Origin: Chitinophaga polysaccharea
GTDB lineage: Bacteria > Bacteroidota > Bacteroidia > Chitinophagales > Chitinophagaceae
Direction: 5' to 3'
DNA length: 64,000 bases
Assembly (NCBI RefSeq): GCF_902150045.1
Contig: NZ_CABFVU010000001.1
Location: 1,302,001 to 1,366,000 of the forward strand
Shown: positions 29,501 through 37,345 of the stretch, in pieces
Numbering within the stretch: the stretch's first letter is position 1
Layout of the letters: every line of letters begins with the position of its first letter
Made by a program: the position numbers and the translations under genes
Notes under the pieces: generated by a model
Told to the model about the DNA's origin: nothing
Databases searched by the model: none
Seen by the model: the letters and a program-made list of their open reading frames with translations, nothing else

Positions 29501-30791
29501 TATTCAGGAGGCGGCTCACCACTGTTCCGGTGTTCCGGCTGGCCGGGTCGCTGATCAGTTTTGAATAGAGGTCGTTGGTTCCCCTGTCCGGCAGCTTGGA
29601 GCTGGTGAGTACATTGATGTCTCTCTTATTGTAGGGGTTTTGTTCCGCCAGGTCCATCAAACCAACGATATCGCGGGTTTGGGTGGTGGCCCCGGTTTTA
29701 TTGGTTACCCATACTTCCAGCCTGGTGATATTGACCAGCGATTTAATTACCGGCAGGTTAGACATGGCGGTGTTAAAGTTGTCGCGGAAGTATTGCGCCA
29801 GCAGGAAGTGCCGGTTATCTTCATATTCATCGGCCCTGAGGTTATAGTCCTGTACCTGGGTACCGCCTTTGAGCATGAGGTTCTGTTTCTGTGATTTCTG
29901 GTTAGAGAGCACACTTGTAACAGTTAAGCGGCCAAACTGCAGCTGGGTTTTCACCCCAAAGAGCGACTGGATACCGGAAATGAGGGTGCTGCGCAGGGGA
30001 AAGCTTACATTACCCGCTTCAATTTTCTTGATAATTTCATCATTGTAGCCGGTGTATTCCAGTTTAACCTGGTTTTCAAAGTCGAACTGCGACTCGGTCT
30101 TATAATTGGTGATAAGTTTCAGTTTATCCCCGATCTTACCTACTACGTTCATATTGATGCCCATATCGAAATTGAAACCGCCATTTTTCCTGGCTTGTTC
30201 TACCAGTACGGGGTTCTTGATATTCTGGCCCTGGTATCCGAAGGTAAGCTCCAGGCTACCCTGGGGGCGGATATCTACTTTGCTGCCGCCGAAGATACGG
30301 TCGAACAGGTTGTTGCCGTTGTACAGCGCAGGCCCGTTGGCGCGCTGGTTCAGGTTACCGAGAGCGCTGGCCCTTTTCTGCCAGTAGTCCTGTTCACTTT
30401 GTCTGGATTGCAGCTTATAGAACTCGTCGAAGTTCATATAGGTAGGGTTCCGGTAGTACTGGTTCCCTATTTTCTCCGTGACGGTATATTGTTTGGTAAC
30501 CGGGTCGTATTCTACTGACTTGTTGATATTCGAGGGGTCCTTGAGGTCAATAGCGTTCCCTGACCCCTGATCCGTTATTTTGGGGCCGCGTCTGTCTTGA
30601 AGGGGGTATTTCAAGGTATCTTTTTTCCCGGTAGTATCGATTTTGGTTTGAGGAGTAATGGTGGTATCCGGATGCCATCTACTTCTCAATAATTTCAGAT
30701 TCCCAGAACGATCCCTAGCGGCAGTATCAACAATGATAAAGGATACAATTGTTATCACCACAAATGCACCATAGTATGTCTTTCTTGCCAA
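23529..30791 (-). CDS. sprA: T9SS outer-membrane translocon protein SprA (Sov)
   Basis: Giant 2420-residue outer-membrane beta-barrel that forms the type IX secretion pore, needed for gliding and export of surface proteins. An N-terminal hydrophobic segment (about 8-25) serves as signal. Characteristic stretches include PQGSLELTFGYQGQNIKNP, FDFENQVKLEYTGYNDE, SGTAYIDDFEGVKSGYD and CAEVWLDELRLTDFDEKGG, and the C-terminus ends GGITFRFVLSQ. A low-complexity Asn/Gln run (NNNQNNNNNNKNG) is encoded near 25010-25060. It starts 38 bases after ruvA; the ruvA-sprA order is familiar in this phylum. Two likely cargo proteins lie at 13.7-18.3 kb. Confidence 0.96.
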   Translation of the reverse strand: MARKTYYGAFVVITIVSFIIVDTAARDRSGNLKLLRSRWHPDTTITPQTKIDTTGKKDTLKYPLQDRRGPKITDQGSGNAIDLKDPSNINKSVEYDPVTKQYTVTEKIGNQYYRNPTYMNFDEFYKLQSRQSEQDYWQKRASALGNLNQRANGPALYNGNNLFDRIFGGSKVDIRPQGSLELTFGYQGQNIKNPVLVEQARKNGGFNFDMGINMNVVGKIGDKLKLITNYKTESQFDFENQVKLEYTGYNDEIIKKIEAGNVSFPLRSTLISGIQSLFGVKTQLQFGRLTVTSVLSNQKSQKQNLMLKGGTQVQDYNLRADEYEDNRHFLLAQYFRDNFNTAMSNLPVIKSLVNITRLEVWVTNKTGATTQTRDIVGLMDLAEQNPYNKRDINVLTSSKLPDRGTNDLYSKLISDPASRNTGTVVSRLLNIGLQPVSEFEKTFARKLDSTEYIYNRQLGFISLNQQLQPDEVLAVAYQYTYNGRVYQVGEFSQDVPPDQNNSANQPVLFLKLLKATSARPTLPVWDLMMKNIYATGAFQVNKEDFRMDVYYKDPGAEGRPPSDKRYIPDAKGNYAGAPIITILNLDRLNNQLDPQPDGVFDYVEGYTINSLTGKIMFPVLEPFADGLKKAFNGDAALEKQYLYNVLYDSIKVVAQQFPQLNRYVIRGSYKSASSSEINLGSGTTIPPGSVVVTAGGQQLRENVDYIIDYNLGRLKIINGGVLNSGVPINVQFENNSLFGQQVRNYFGTRLDYLVNDKLSLGGTVVRMSERPYYQKVNYGEDPIKNTMVGLDANYASEWKGLNRFLDKLPNYTSTSPSNILFTGEVARLFPGHSKLVNEPGSRSGTAYIDDFEGVKSGYDLKFPATSWALASTPKGATDANGRVMFPEAELNNILDYGKNRAKLAWYIIEPTLQLPKSPNLPAGISVDDQSDPRVRLVYQKEVFKNRSTDFGQSQLSTLDLAYYPTERGPYNFTNTPIAMDNNGHLSRPQGKWGGIMRAIDNSDFETANIEYIEFWIQDPFIKQPNSTGGSLYFNLGNVSEDILKDSKKFFENGMPDPNRDPNKIDSSKWGRVPKFQQQITQAFDNDPNIRNYQDVGYDGLKSQDEAAFFKGYMDTLRQNFGGSPVYNRAVQDPANDDYKHYRDPVYNGLNILQRYKNYSNPEGNSPVSDPKSQFSSAATNIPESEDLNRDNTMNETEEYFQYRVDLKPNMAVGSNFIVDKIEADVTLPNNQKTTETWYQFKVPLNQYNTKIGNIPDFKSIRFMRMFLTNFSDSIVVRFGKLELVRNQWRRYLYELRPGDPIPLDNTTTFNSSAVNIEENSSRTPIPYVLPPGVVRQNTISTNNTTLQLNEQSLSVQLCNLQDGEMRAMYKTLNMDLRQYKKLQMFIHAEAVGTATSLKDGQIQAVIRIGSDFVSNYYEYRIPLKVTDWNGPKTALDIWPERNNLDLLMSQLSTLKQQRNMCDSCSPLLPYPANPVADQYGNFMTVVGNPSLGDARTMMIGIQNPKDDGQPRCAEVWLDELRLTDFDEKGGYAALARVDVQLSDLGSISISGNMHTAGFGNIDQRVNERFRDNFLQYDAAANLDLGKLLPKKAGISIPVYAGYSQSASNPEYDPYDLDIKLKDKIALARSRREKDSIRRDAQDFTSIKSLNFTNVRKLNLGGGGKRHLWDIENFDISYSFSQILRHNPIIQSDVLTKHRGGLGYNFAGQPHYLEPFKKLIKSKTHWLDLIRDFNINYVPSILSFRADVSRQFGATRVRNVGGDVKYQLPETYNKYFTFDRYYTVKWDLTRSINFEFNAVNNARIDEPNGRIDNSAKKDTVRRNFFKGGRNTNYMHNANFTYTLPTAKFPALSWTNIAFGYSTEYRWTGASQLALYLGNAIENSQQKTLTAEFKFVELYNKSKFLRDVNARKPQNNNQNNNNNNKNGNQQNQNQTASSDEISPWLKGLLKPLMMLKRIGFNFNENAGTRLPGYIDSTRIIGMNWATMAPGLNFVFGYQPDRKWFDKFAQKGLITPDTLFNIQAQQQFTQRWDLQAQLEPINDLRIDLTMTKSFTKTHTELFKNLTDPVDFQHLSPYDAGGFEITYIAIKTMFGKINTSDGISQTFRNFESYRNAISKRLGAANPYNKDPGIPSGDPKDPTYAYGYTRYAQDVLIPAFLAAYTGTSPDKVSLLKQGNDNVRSNPFSNYIPKPNWSLTYNGLTKLEPFRSFLTNFTIRHAYTGTLSMSSYNTSMYFEDPRLTGYPAFRDTISGNYYPYFMVPNLTLTESFSPLLGVDLTFVNSLNARVEFRKSRSLSLSLIDYQLTEVRSSEIIIGAGYRVRGLQLPFSFSRNGGKKLQNDMNFRLDLSFRDDKTANNRLDADLAIPTSGQKVVGISPSIDYVVNNRLNLKFFYDRRQTIPVISTAYPITSTSGGITFRFVLSQ

Positions 30792-30829
30792 GAAAAATAG
30801 GTTTTTATAGAGGATTTTATTTACTTCTT

Positions 30830-31417
30830 TTATAACGTTTTCAGAGCCTTCTTTATCAGTTCTTCCAAATTTTGCAATAGCGGCTCATTTTTCAGGACTT
30901 TCTGGATCGACGATTCTGCCATATTCCGGGCTATTCCCAGAGTTATCAGAGCATTTAACGCATCTTCGTGGATTGTATTGTTCACACTTGCAGATAAATG
31001 TATACCGGTATCCTTGTGTTTCGTCAGCTTATCTTTGAGCTCCAGAATTATTCTTTTGGCTGTTTTCGCACCGATTCCCTTGACGCTTTCGAGCATTTTC
31101 TCGTTTTCCATCATGATAGCACGTTGCACGTCTTCCGGCTGAAGGGAAGACAACATCATGCGCGCAGTGCTGGCGCCTACCCCGGAAACACTGATCAGCA
31201 GGAGGAAAAGGCTTCTTTCCGCCTCTTCAAAAAAGCCATACAACGTGTGTGCATCCTCTTTAATCTGCAGGAAGGTTAACAGTTTGCAACTCTCCATATT
31301 CTGTATCCGGGAATATGTGTTGAGGCTGATCTGTACTTCATAACCGATTCCATTCACATCCACATGAACAAGAGCAGGCGACTTATAGGCTAATTTTCCA
31401 TTCAGATAAGCAATCAT
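30830..31417 (-). CDS. ruvA: Holliday junction branch migration protein RuvA
   Basis: Binds Holliday junctions as a tetramer and recruits the RuvB motor. The OB-fold begins MIAYLNGKLAYKSPALVHVDVNGIGYEV; two helix-hairpin-helix motifs follow (LLISVSGVGASTARMMLS and LESVKGIGAKTAKRIILEL), with the C-terminal RuvB-binding helices at 145-195. 195 residues, normal. It is upstream of sprA in the same transcript and divergent from fabH. ruvB and ruvC are not in the window. Confidence 0.97.
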   Translation of the reverse strand: MIAYLNGKLAYKSPALVHVDVNGIGYEVQISLNTYSRIQNMESCKLLTFLQIKEDAHTLYGFFEEAERSLFLLLISVSGVGASTARMMLSSLQPEDVQRAIMMENEKMLESVKGIGAKTAKRIILELKDKLTKHKDTGIHLSASVNNTIHEDALNALITLGIARNMAESSIQKVLKNEPLLQNLEELIKKALKTL

Positions 31418-31609
31418 ACGACGACGTAAGGTTCAGTAAATTTATTAAACTTTTGGAAATTGATTAATAATGTATTCGGGAAAACTGGGGCAAAGATGCT
31501 AACTTTTAATGGATTGACAATCCCTAATATTTGTCATATGCGACTTTTTTAGGAAATATACGTTTATATCGTATTTTTACGCCTCGTTTTAAACACATAT
31601 TTAGTTTAT

Positions 31610-32620
31610 ATGAATAAAATAACGGCCGCTATTACAGCGGTGGGTGGATATGTTCCCGATTACGTGCTAACCAACCAGGAATTAGAGAAATTAGTAGATA
31701 CAACCAACGACTGGATAATAACCCGGACGGGCATCTCGGAGAGAAGGATATTGAAGGGAGAAGGGAAAGGCACCTCTGATCTGTGTGTTCCCGTAGCACT
31801 GGAAATCTGCAATAAAAGAGGAATTTCCCCGGAAGAAATTGACCTGCTGATTGTGGCCACTGTAACCCCTGACATGACTTTCCCGGCTACCGCCAACGTG
31901 GTAACCGATAAAATTGGCGCAAAAAATGCCTTTGGCTTTGATATCAGCGCTGCCTGCTCCGGTTTTTTATATGCCCTGGAAACCGGTGCACGGTTCATTG
32001 AAAGTGGCCGTTACTCCAAAGTAATGGTTATCGGAGCCGACAAAATGAGCTCCATCATTGACTATACCGACAGAACCACCTGTATCATTTTTGGAGATGG
32101 CGCCGGCGGCGTACTGCTGGAACCGGATACTGAAGGCTTTGGCTTAATAGACAGCATCCTGAAAAGTGATGGTCATGGCCGCGAATACCTGCACATGAAA
32201 GCCGGCGGATCTGTAAAACCTGCTACCATTGAAACAGTAAATAACCGTGAGCACTACGTATACCAGGAAGGTAAAATGGTGTTTAAATATGCCGTTTCCA
32301 ACATGGCGGAGGCTGCGAAGGATGTAATGGAACGTAATAACCTTACTGCAGAAGATATTTCGTGGCTGGTCCCTCACCAGGCAAACAAACGTATCATTGC
32401 CGCTACTTCCCAGTACATCAATGTGCCCGACGAAAAGGTAATGATGAATATTCACCGTTATGGTAACACTACTGCAGGTACCATTCCTTTATGCCTGTGG
32501 GATTATGAAAAGTTCCTGAAAAAAGGAGATAACGTGATGATGGCTGCTTTTGGCGGAGGATTTACCTGGGGCGCCAACTATATTAAATGGGCGTACGACG
32601 GGGATAAATCCGGTAAATAA
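31610..32620 (+). CDS. fabH: Beta-ketoacyl-ACP synthase III
   Basis: Initiates fatty-acid synthesis by condensing acetyl- or branched acyl-CoA with malonyl-ACP. The triad is intact: Cys116 in SAACSGFLYAL, His256 in PHQANKRI and Asn286 in GNTTAGTIPL. 336 residues; ends GGGFTWGANYIKW as expected. It stands alone rather than with plsX/rpmF or other fab genes. The 192-base divergent gap to ruvA (31418-31609) contains the near -7 sequence TATTTTTA but no exact element. Confidence 0.96.
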   Translation: MNKITAAITAVGGYVPDYVLTNQELEKLVDTTNDWIITRTGISERRILKGEGKGTSDLCVPVALEICNKRGISPEEIDLLIVATVTPDMTFPATANVVTDKIGAKNAFGFDISAACSGFLYALETGARFIESGRYSKVMVIGADKMSSIIDYTDRTTCIIFGDGAGGVLLEPDTEGFGLIDSILKSDGHGREYLHMKAGGSVKPATIETVNNREHYVYQEGKMVFKYAVSNMAEAAKDVMERNNLTAEDISWLVPHQANKRIIAATSQYINVPDEKVMMNIHRYGNTTAGTIPLCLWDYEKFLKKGDNVMMAAFGGGFTWGANYIKWAYDGDKSGK

Positions 32621-32669
32621 TATACTGCTCAATATTAAAACGGATAACAGCAGCGATCATCCGCAGCTG

Positions 32670-34607
32670 TTATCCGTTTGTATTTTTAACCTCCTCCAGC
32701 ATGGCGGTGAACACCAGGTACCTCCCTTCACTGGCCGTTGCCTGCAGGCCGCCCTTCATCTTATCTAAAAAGTCGCGCGTAATAGCAAAACTAAGGGCGT
32801 GCATATCCTGCTGCCAGCCGGAGAGGCGTTGCAGGATATCACCGGCACCGGCGCCGGTGTCCGCAATAATGCGGACATACACCCTCCCGTCTTTATTCCA
32901 GGCCGATAATACCAGCAGGCTGCCTGGTTGTGCATATTGTACGGAAAGCCGCAACAGGTGGAGCTGGGCCCCCCTGAGCATCTCAGGATCGGCCATTACC
33001 CAACAGTCGGCAGGCAGCAGGTTCACCACCACCAGGCCTTTTTCTTTTATGGCGGATGCCATTTGCTTCAACGTATGATCAACAGTATCATCCAGCAAAC
33101 AAGGCTTTCCCTGGTAGGCAAATCCCGATAACTGCATACGGATCCATTTTAAAATGTTATCAAATATGCTCAGCGTATTACCTGATACGGCTGCTATTTC
33201 CCTGACCAGAGCCGTCATTTCCGCCTGGCTTGCGTCCTGGTTGCGCAGTTGCAGCGCTGCGGAGGAGATATATTGTAACGGCTCACGGAAATCGTTGGTA
33301 ATAATACTGATCAGCTTATTCTTGAACTCATCATTTGCCCGCAGGGCTATATTTTTAAGGGCAACGCCGGTATAGCTGTCGGATAATGCCTGCTCCTGTC
33401 TTTTCCAGGCCAGGTATTGCCGGTGCCGGCTGTAAAGCAGGATGAATAACAGGATCACAATAATGAACAGCCCTGCTATAATAAACTGGCTTTGTTTTCT
33501 GCGCAGCCGCACCTGTTCCAGCTCCTGCTGCTGCCGCTGGTTGTTACGGGCCAGTTGTTGCAGCGACTGTTCCTTCAAAAAGAAAGCGATGTAATTCACC
33601 TGGTCCTTTTCCTGCTGGTAGCGGTACTGTGCGGCCAGCCGCATTATTTCCCTGCTGTAGTAGCCTGTTTTCGCTGTATTCCGCTGTTGTCGGTAGTAGT
33701 CGTATAACCCTGCGAGGGTGGGCAGGTTCAGCTCAATACAACCGGCTTTTTTTGCCAGCTCATAAGACAGCTCCCGGTAGCGGGTTGAATCCGTACGGTA
33801 CCCCAGCCGGTTATAATCTTCCAGGCGGTTATAAATATCCATTGCCACATAGGTCAATCCCCTTTTCAGCGCCGCCTCCGCCAGTTGATTGATCCTCGCT
33901 TCTGCCTCTTTCCCCCTTCCCTGTACTACCAATGTATCAGCGGCATAGGCATCGATATAAAGCGGCAGCCGGCTGTAAGGATACTTCCGGCTGATATCTG
34001 CTGCAGTTCTCAGCGCCCATAGTACGGAGTCCTTACGGGTGGTATCCCTGTAAAAACGCATGGCGTAATTCACCAGCAGTATGCTATAAACAGAGTCCTG
34101 CGACGCCGGCAGCCTGGCCGCCATATGAAAGGCCTCATAGAAATAATTGTTGGCATCTTCCGGTCGCCCCATATTCCGGTAATAGAGATACAGGTTGCTA
34201 AGCGTTTTGGCGATACGGGCGCTGTCGGCCACAGCTTTGTGAAGCTGCAGTGCCCTGTAGCCATAAATACCGGCAATATTAAAATCTGTTCTCAGGGCAT
34301 AACAGAAGCTCATTACATCAAAGGCATCTGCCAATCCTTTTTTGTATTGATATTTTTCTGCCATTTCATATTCCCTGATGGCATAGGTAAAGCTGCTGTC
34401 GAGGTTAATCATCATATATAATGCCCCAATCTTGCCAAGGGTATTAATACGGTCAATACTGTCCTGCTGAACAGACAGTTCCTGTAACAGCCCCGGTAAT
34501 TGGGATTGCCGGGCGGCGGCCCGCTGTGTAGTACATAACAATATCATCGCCAGCAGGCCGGCGGCGTATATATGTTTATAATACAGATATCGGATACTGT
34601 GCGTCAT
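32670..34607 (-). CDS. TPR sensor kinase-like protein, catalytically degenerate
   Basis: 645 residues: signal or anchor segment (about 10-32), TPR-like helices (about 35-340), a coiled stretch rich in Gln/Arg, one transmembrane helix (about 383-405, FIIAGLFIIVILLFILLY), then a HisKA-like and HATPase-like region. The phosphoacceptor His is replaced by Asn (Asn438 in ISIITNDFREPLQ; codon AAC). The N-box lacks its Asn residues (LHLLRLSVQYAQPG), and the G1 box reads ADTGAGAG. It is therefore probably a pseudokinase. It follows an intact paralogue by 12 bases in the same operon, hinting that the two form a heteromeric sensor. No response regulator is adjacent. Confidence 0.85.
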   Translation of the reverse strand: MTHSIRYLYYKHIYAAGLLAMILLCTTQRAAARQSQLPGLLQELSVQQDSIDRINTLGKIGALYMMINLDSSFTYAIREYEMAEKYQYKKGLADAFDVMSFCYALRTDFNIAGIYGYRALQLHKAVADSARIAKTLSNLYLYYRNMGRPEDANNYFYEAFHMAARLPASQDSVYSILLVNYAMRFYRDTTRKDSVLWALRTAADISRKYPYSRLPLYIDAYAADTLVVQGRGKEAEARINQLAEAALKRGLTYVAMDIYNRLEDYNRLGYRTDSTRYRELSYELAKKAGCIELNLPTLAGLYDYYRQQRNTAKTGYYSREIMRLAAQYRYQQEKDQVNYIAFFLKEQSLQQLARNNQRQQQELEQVRLRRKQSQFIIAGLFIIVILLFILLYSRHRQYLAWKRQEQALSDSYTGVALKNIALRANDEFKNKLISIITNDFREPLQYISSAALQLRNQDASQAEMTALVREIAAVSGNTLSIFDNILKWIRMQLSGFAYQGKPCLLDDTVDHTLKQMASAIKEKGLVVVNLLPADCWVMADPEMLRGAQLHLLRLSVQYAQPGSLLVLSAWNKDGRVYVRIIADTGAGAGDILQRLSGWQQDMHALSFAITRDFLDKMKGGLQATASEGRYLVFTAMLEEVKNTNG

Positions 34608-34619
34608 ATTTTTTCCTGG

Positions 34620-36527
34620 TCACTCCGGCAACTGGTAATAAAAAGTACTGCCTTCATCGGCATTGTTTTCAGCATGTATCTTTCCGTTCATTTTATCAAT
34701 AAAATCTTTACAGATGATGAGCGCAAGGCCTGCGCCTTTACCGGCGCGTTCTCCTTCAATGGCGTTGCGGTTCCAGTTAAACAGGTGAGGAAGCATGGCG
34801 GCATCTATCCCGGAGCCTTCATCTGTGAAGGCAACGGTGAGCCAGCCATCCTTACATGTAGCTTTTACCGTTATCATCCCCTGATCCGGGGAGAATTTAA
34901 TAGCGTTATGTAAAAAATTCCGGTGGATAAACTGTAGCATTTCATAGTCGGCCGCAACGGTGGTGTTTGCCGGGATATCCACTACTATGCGGATCTCTTT
35001 CCCGGCGACCAGGTGTTGCAGGTTTTTTACCGTATGACTGATCATTTCTTCCAGCCGGAATATTTCGGGCCGGTATACAAAACCGGATAACTGGGTACGG
35101 ATCCATCGCAATATTTCTTCAAAAATAACCAGGGTACCGGCAGCAGTATGTTCCACTTCCGAGATCATGTTGGCGGCTTCCCTTACGGTGAGCGACTTTT
35201 CATCTATAAACCCGGTAATATTAACGATGTTATGCAGCGGTGTCCTGAAATCATGCGCTATCATGGAGATCAGTTTATTTTTAAAGTCGTCGCTATCCCT
35301 GAGAGCGTTGTTACCCAGCCGGATCTCCTCCTGCAGGGCGGCCATGCTAGCAGTATTTTTCCGGGAGAGGCGGTAAGCGCGCACAAAATATGTTACCAGG
35401 ATAACCAGTAAAATCGCGATAGCAGCTATGATCAGCAGCTGGTAATACCAGAAATGATTGGCGGCTTTATTAACTGCCAGTTGTTGTTTTTGTGATTGGT
35501 TTTGTTGTTGCAGGGAATCCAGCCATTCATCGCCAAAGGCATAGGAAAGATAATCTGCTTCGCCGGCCTGCATATCTTCCTGTTGCTGCATCATTACGCC
35601 GAGGGCCAGGCGGCTATAGCCGGCAGCCCGGGGGGAGTCGCCCGTTCGCAGTGACCTGTTATACAGGCTTGTGATCACCGGCAGCATTAAGCCGGCATAA
35701 CCGCCGGCTACTGCGTAGCTCACCGATTGGCGCTGGTACTGTAAAGAATCCGGTTGTTGCTGCCAGATGCGGTAGCCTGTTAGCTGGAGGCAGGCATACA
35801 TAGCTATATAATTAAGGCCGGCGCTGTCGGCCGCAGCTATTACACCTTTCAGGTTTTCTTCTGCTTTTTTTATTTCACCTGCGCGCAGCTGTTCATTGGC
35901 TGCAAATAACCTGGTATACAGGATCCCCAGTTCGTCGTGATACCTGTGAGCCAGCGAGATGGCCTGCTGTAGCCCTTTTTGGGCAACGGGCAATGCAACG
36001 GAGTCTGATTCATTAATGAGGTAGTAGCTGGCCAGCACCCATGTCCGCAGGGAGTCCAGTCCCATATCCCAGGTCACTTTCAGTGCCCGGTTAATATAAC
36101 GCTGCGCTTCCTCGTGTTTTTGCTGGTACTGGTAGAAGGTGCCGATATTCATCAGGGCTACAGCCACCCCGGCAGAGTCGCCTGCGGCGCGGCAGGCCGT
36201 AAGGGCGTTGTCATAGAAAAGATAGGAAAGATACCGGTGAGGGCGTAGGGCATAATAGCGGCCCATACCGCGCAGGGCGTCGCGTTGTCCTTTGTTGTAA
36301 CTGATGCGCTCCGACAGCTCCTTGGCGCGTTTGGCGTATACCCCGCTGCTATCGAGCTGGCGGGGCAGATAGAGCGTTGATAGCCTGTTCAATGCATCCA
36401 CATAGTTTGCACTGTCCGTTATCCGTGGTAACGCATTCTTAATTGCAATAATATCATTATGCTGGGCATATAATGCCTGCGAAATAAAAAGCAGGGCATA
36501 CAGGCCAATACGGTGTAAACATGACAT
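34620..36527 (-). CDS. TPR-containing sensor histidine kinase
   Basis: 635 residues: signal segment (LYALLFISQALYAQ), TPR-like repeats (about 40-340), transmembrane helix (about 367-390, YYQLLIIAAIAILLVILVTYF), HisKA domain with phosphoacceptor His425 in SMIAHDFRTPLHN, and an HATPase domain with N-box FLHNAIKF, G1 FTDEGSGID, G2-like GKGAGLALIICKDF. All catalytic boxes are present. The periplasmic TPR sensor architecture is common in Bacteroidota. It is the upstream gene of a pair with the degenerate kinase; an orphan response regulator must act elsewhere. Ligand unknown. Confidence 0.92.
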   Translation of the reverse strand: MSCLHRIGLYALLFISQALYAQHNDIIAIKNALPRITDSANYVDALNRLSTLYLPRQLDSSGVYAKRAKELSERISYNKGQRDALRGMGRYYALRPHRYLSYLFYDNALTACRAAGDSAGVAVALMNIGTFYQYQQKHEEAQRYINRALKVTWDMGLDSLRTWVLASYYLINESDSVALPVAQKGLQQAISLAHRYHDELGILYTRLFAANEQLRAGEIKKAEENLKGVIAAADSAGLNYIAMYACLQLTGYRIWQQQPDSLQYQRQSVSYAVAGGYAGLMLPVITSLYNRSLRTGDSPRAAGYSRLALGVMMQQQEDMQAGEADYLSYAFGDEWLDSLQQQNQSQKQQLAVNKAANHFWYYQLLIIAAIAILLVILVTYFVRAYRLSRKNTASMAALQEEIRLGNNALRDSDDFKNKLISMIAHDFRTPLHNIVNITGFIDEKSLTVREAANMISEVEHTAAGTLVIFEEILRWIRTQLSGFVYRPEIFRLEEMISHTVKNLQHLVAGKEIRIVVDIPANTTVAADYEMLQFIHRNFLHNAIKFSPDQGMITVKATCKDGWLTVAFTDEGSGIDAAMLPHLFNWNRNAIEGERAGKGAGLALIICKDFIDKMNGKIHAENNADEGSTFYYQLPE

Positions 36528-36601
36528 AATGGGGAATCAACCGACTGTAAAATAATTTTATTTACAGTCCCTGCTTCCATCCATTTTGTTCATTTTACCG
36601 G

Positions 36602-37297
36602 CTAGATTTCGAATACCAGTCCTTTCCGTTTCAGGGCCTCATATTTTTCAGGATCGAAGCGGTAGAGGTGAGCGCCTTTTTTAGAGGAGGTTTTATCTTT
36701 TTCCTCCAGTTTTTCCATTACATCCAGCGACAGGATCTTCTTGCGGAAGTTACGTTTATCAAGGGTTTTGCGGTATATTTCTTCATAGAGGCTTCTCAGT
36801 TGGGAGAGGGTGAATTTCTCCGGCAGCAGTTCAAAACCTATGGGATGGAACTGTGCATTATTCCGAAGTGCGGCCAGTGCATCTTCAATCATTTTACCAT
36901 GATCGAAGATCAGTTCTGGTATTTCATGCAGCTCCAGCCAGTGCGCACCATGTTCGCGGGCCAGTGGCTTATCATGATTTTTGATACGGATCAGGGCGTA
37001 GTAGGCAACGGATATTACCCTGGCGCCGGTATCGCGGCCTACATTGCCATAGCAATGCAGCTGGTTCATATAAATATCGTCCAGCCCGGTGGTATGCGCC
37101 AGTACACGGGCGGCCGCTTCATCGGTGCTTTCATCTTCCTGCACAAAACCGCCTACCAGCGACCATTCGCCGGCCATAGGCGCCACCTTCCGTTCCATGA
37201 TCAATAATTTCAGGCGGCCTTCATCAAATCCAAAGATGATACAATCCACTGCCACCAGGTGTTTCGGGGCCTTTGCATAAAAAGAAGCAGCATTCAT
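36602..37297 (-). CDS. NrtR-like transcriptional regulator (Nudix fold plus winged helix)
   Basis: 231 residues: N-terminal Nudix-like domain (about 10-150) and C-terminal winged helix (about 155-225, FTLSQLRSLYEEIYRKTLDKRNFRKKIL). The Nudix box is eroded: GGFVQEDESTDEAAARVLAHTTGL lacks the REUxEE glutamates, so hydrolysis is unlikely. This architecture is that of the NrtR family, whose Bacteroides members include a regulator of arabinose use. The effector here is unknown and no sugar catabolic genes are adjacent. A -7 element lies at 37327-37334. Confidence 0.87.
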   Translation of the reverse strand: MNAASFYAKAPKHLVAVDCIIFGFDEGRLKLLIMERKVAPMAGEWSLVGGFVQEDESTDEAAARVLAHTTGLDDIYMNQLHCYGNVGRDTGARVISVAYYALIRIKNHDKPLAREHGAHWLELHEIPELIFDHGKMIEDALAALRNNAQFHPIGFELLPEKFTLSQLRSLYEEIYRKTLDKRNFRKKILSLDVMEKLEEKDKTSSKKGAHLYRFDPEKYEALKRKGLVFEI

Positions 37298-37326
37298 ATA
37301 GGAATTTTAAAAGGCGGAAAATCTAT

Positions 37327-37334
37327 CAAAAATA
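37327..37334 (-). promoter_or_regulatory. -7 promoter element of the NrtR-like gene
   Basis: Reads TATTTTTG on the minus strand, an exact TAnnTTTG match, 29 bases ahead of the ATG. Confidence 0.5.
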
Positions 37335-37345
37335 ATAAAACCGGA

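Noticed and set aside
23529..30791. Many plus-strand frames of 60-170 codons across sprA
   Set aside because: They are antisense to a single uninterrupted 2420-codon gene with recognisable SprA motifs.
36602..37297. Annotation as an active Nudix hydrolase
   Set aside because: The catalytic glutamates of the Nudix box are missing and a winged helix is present.
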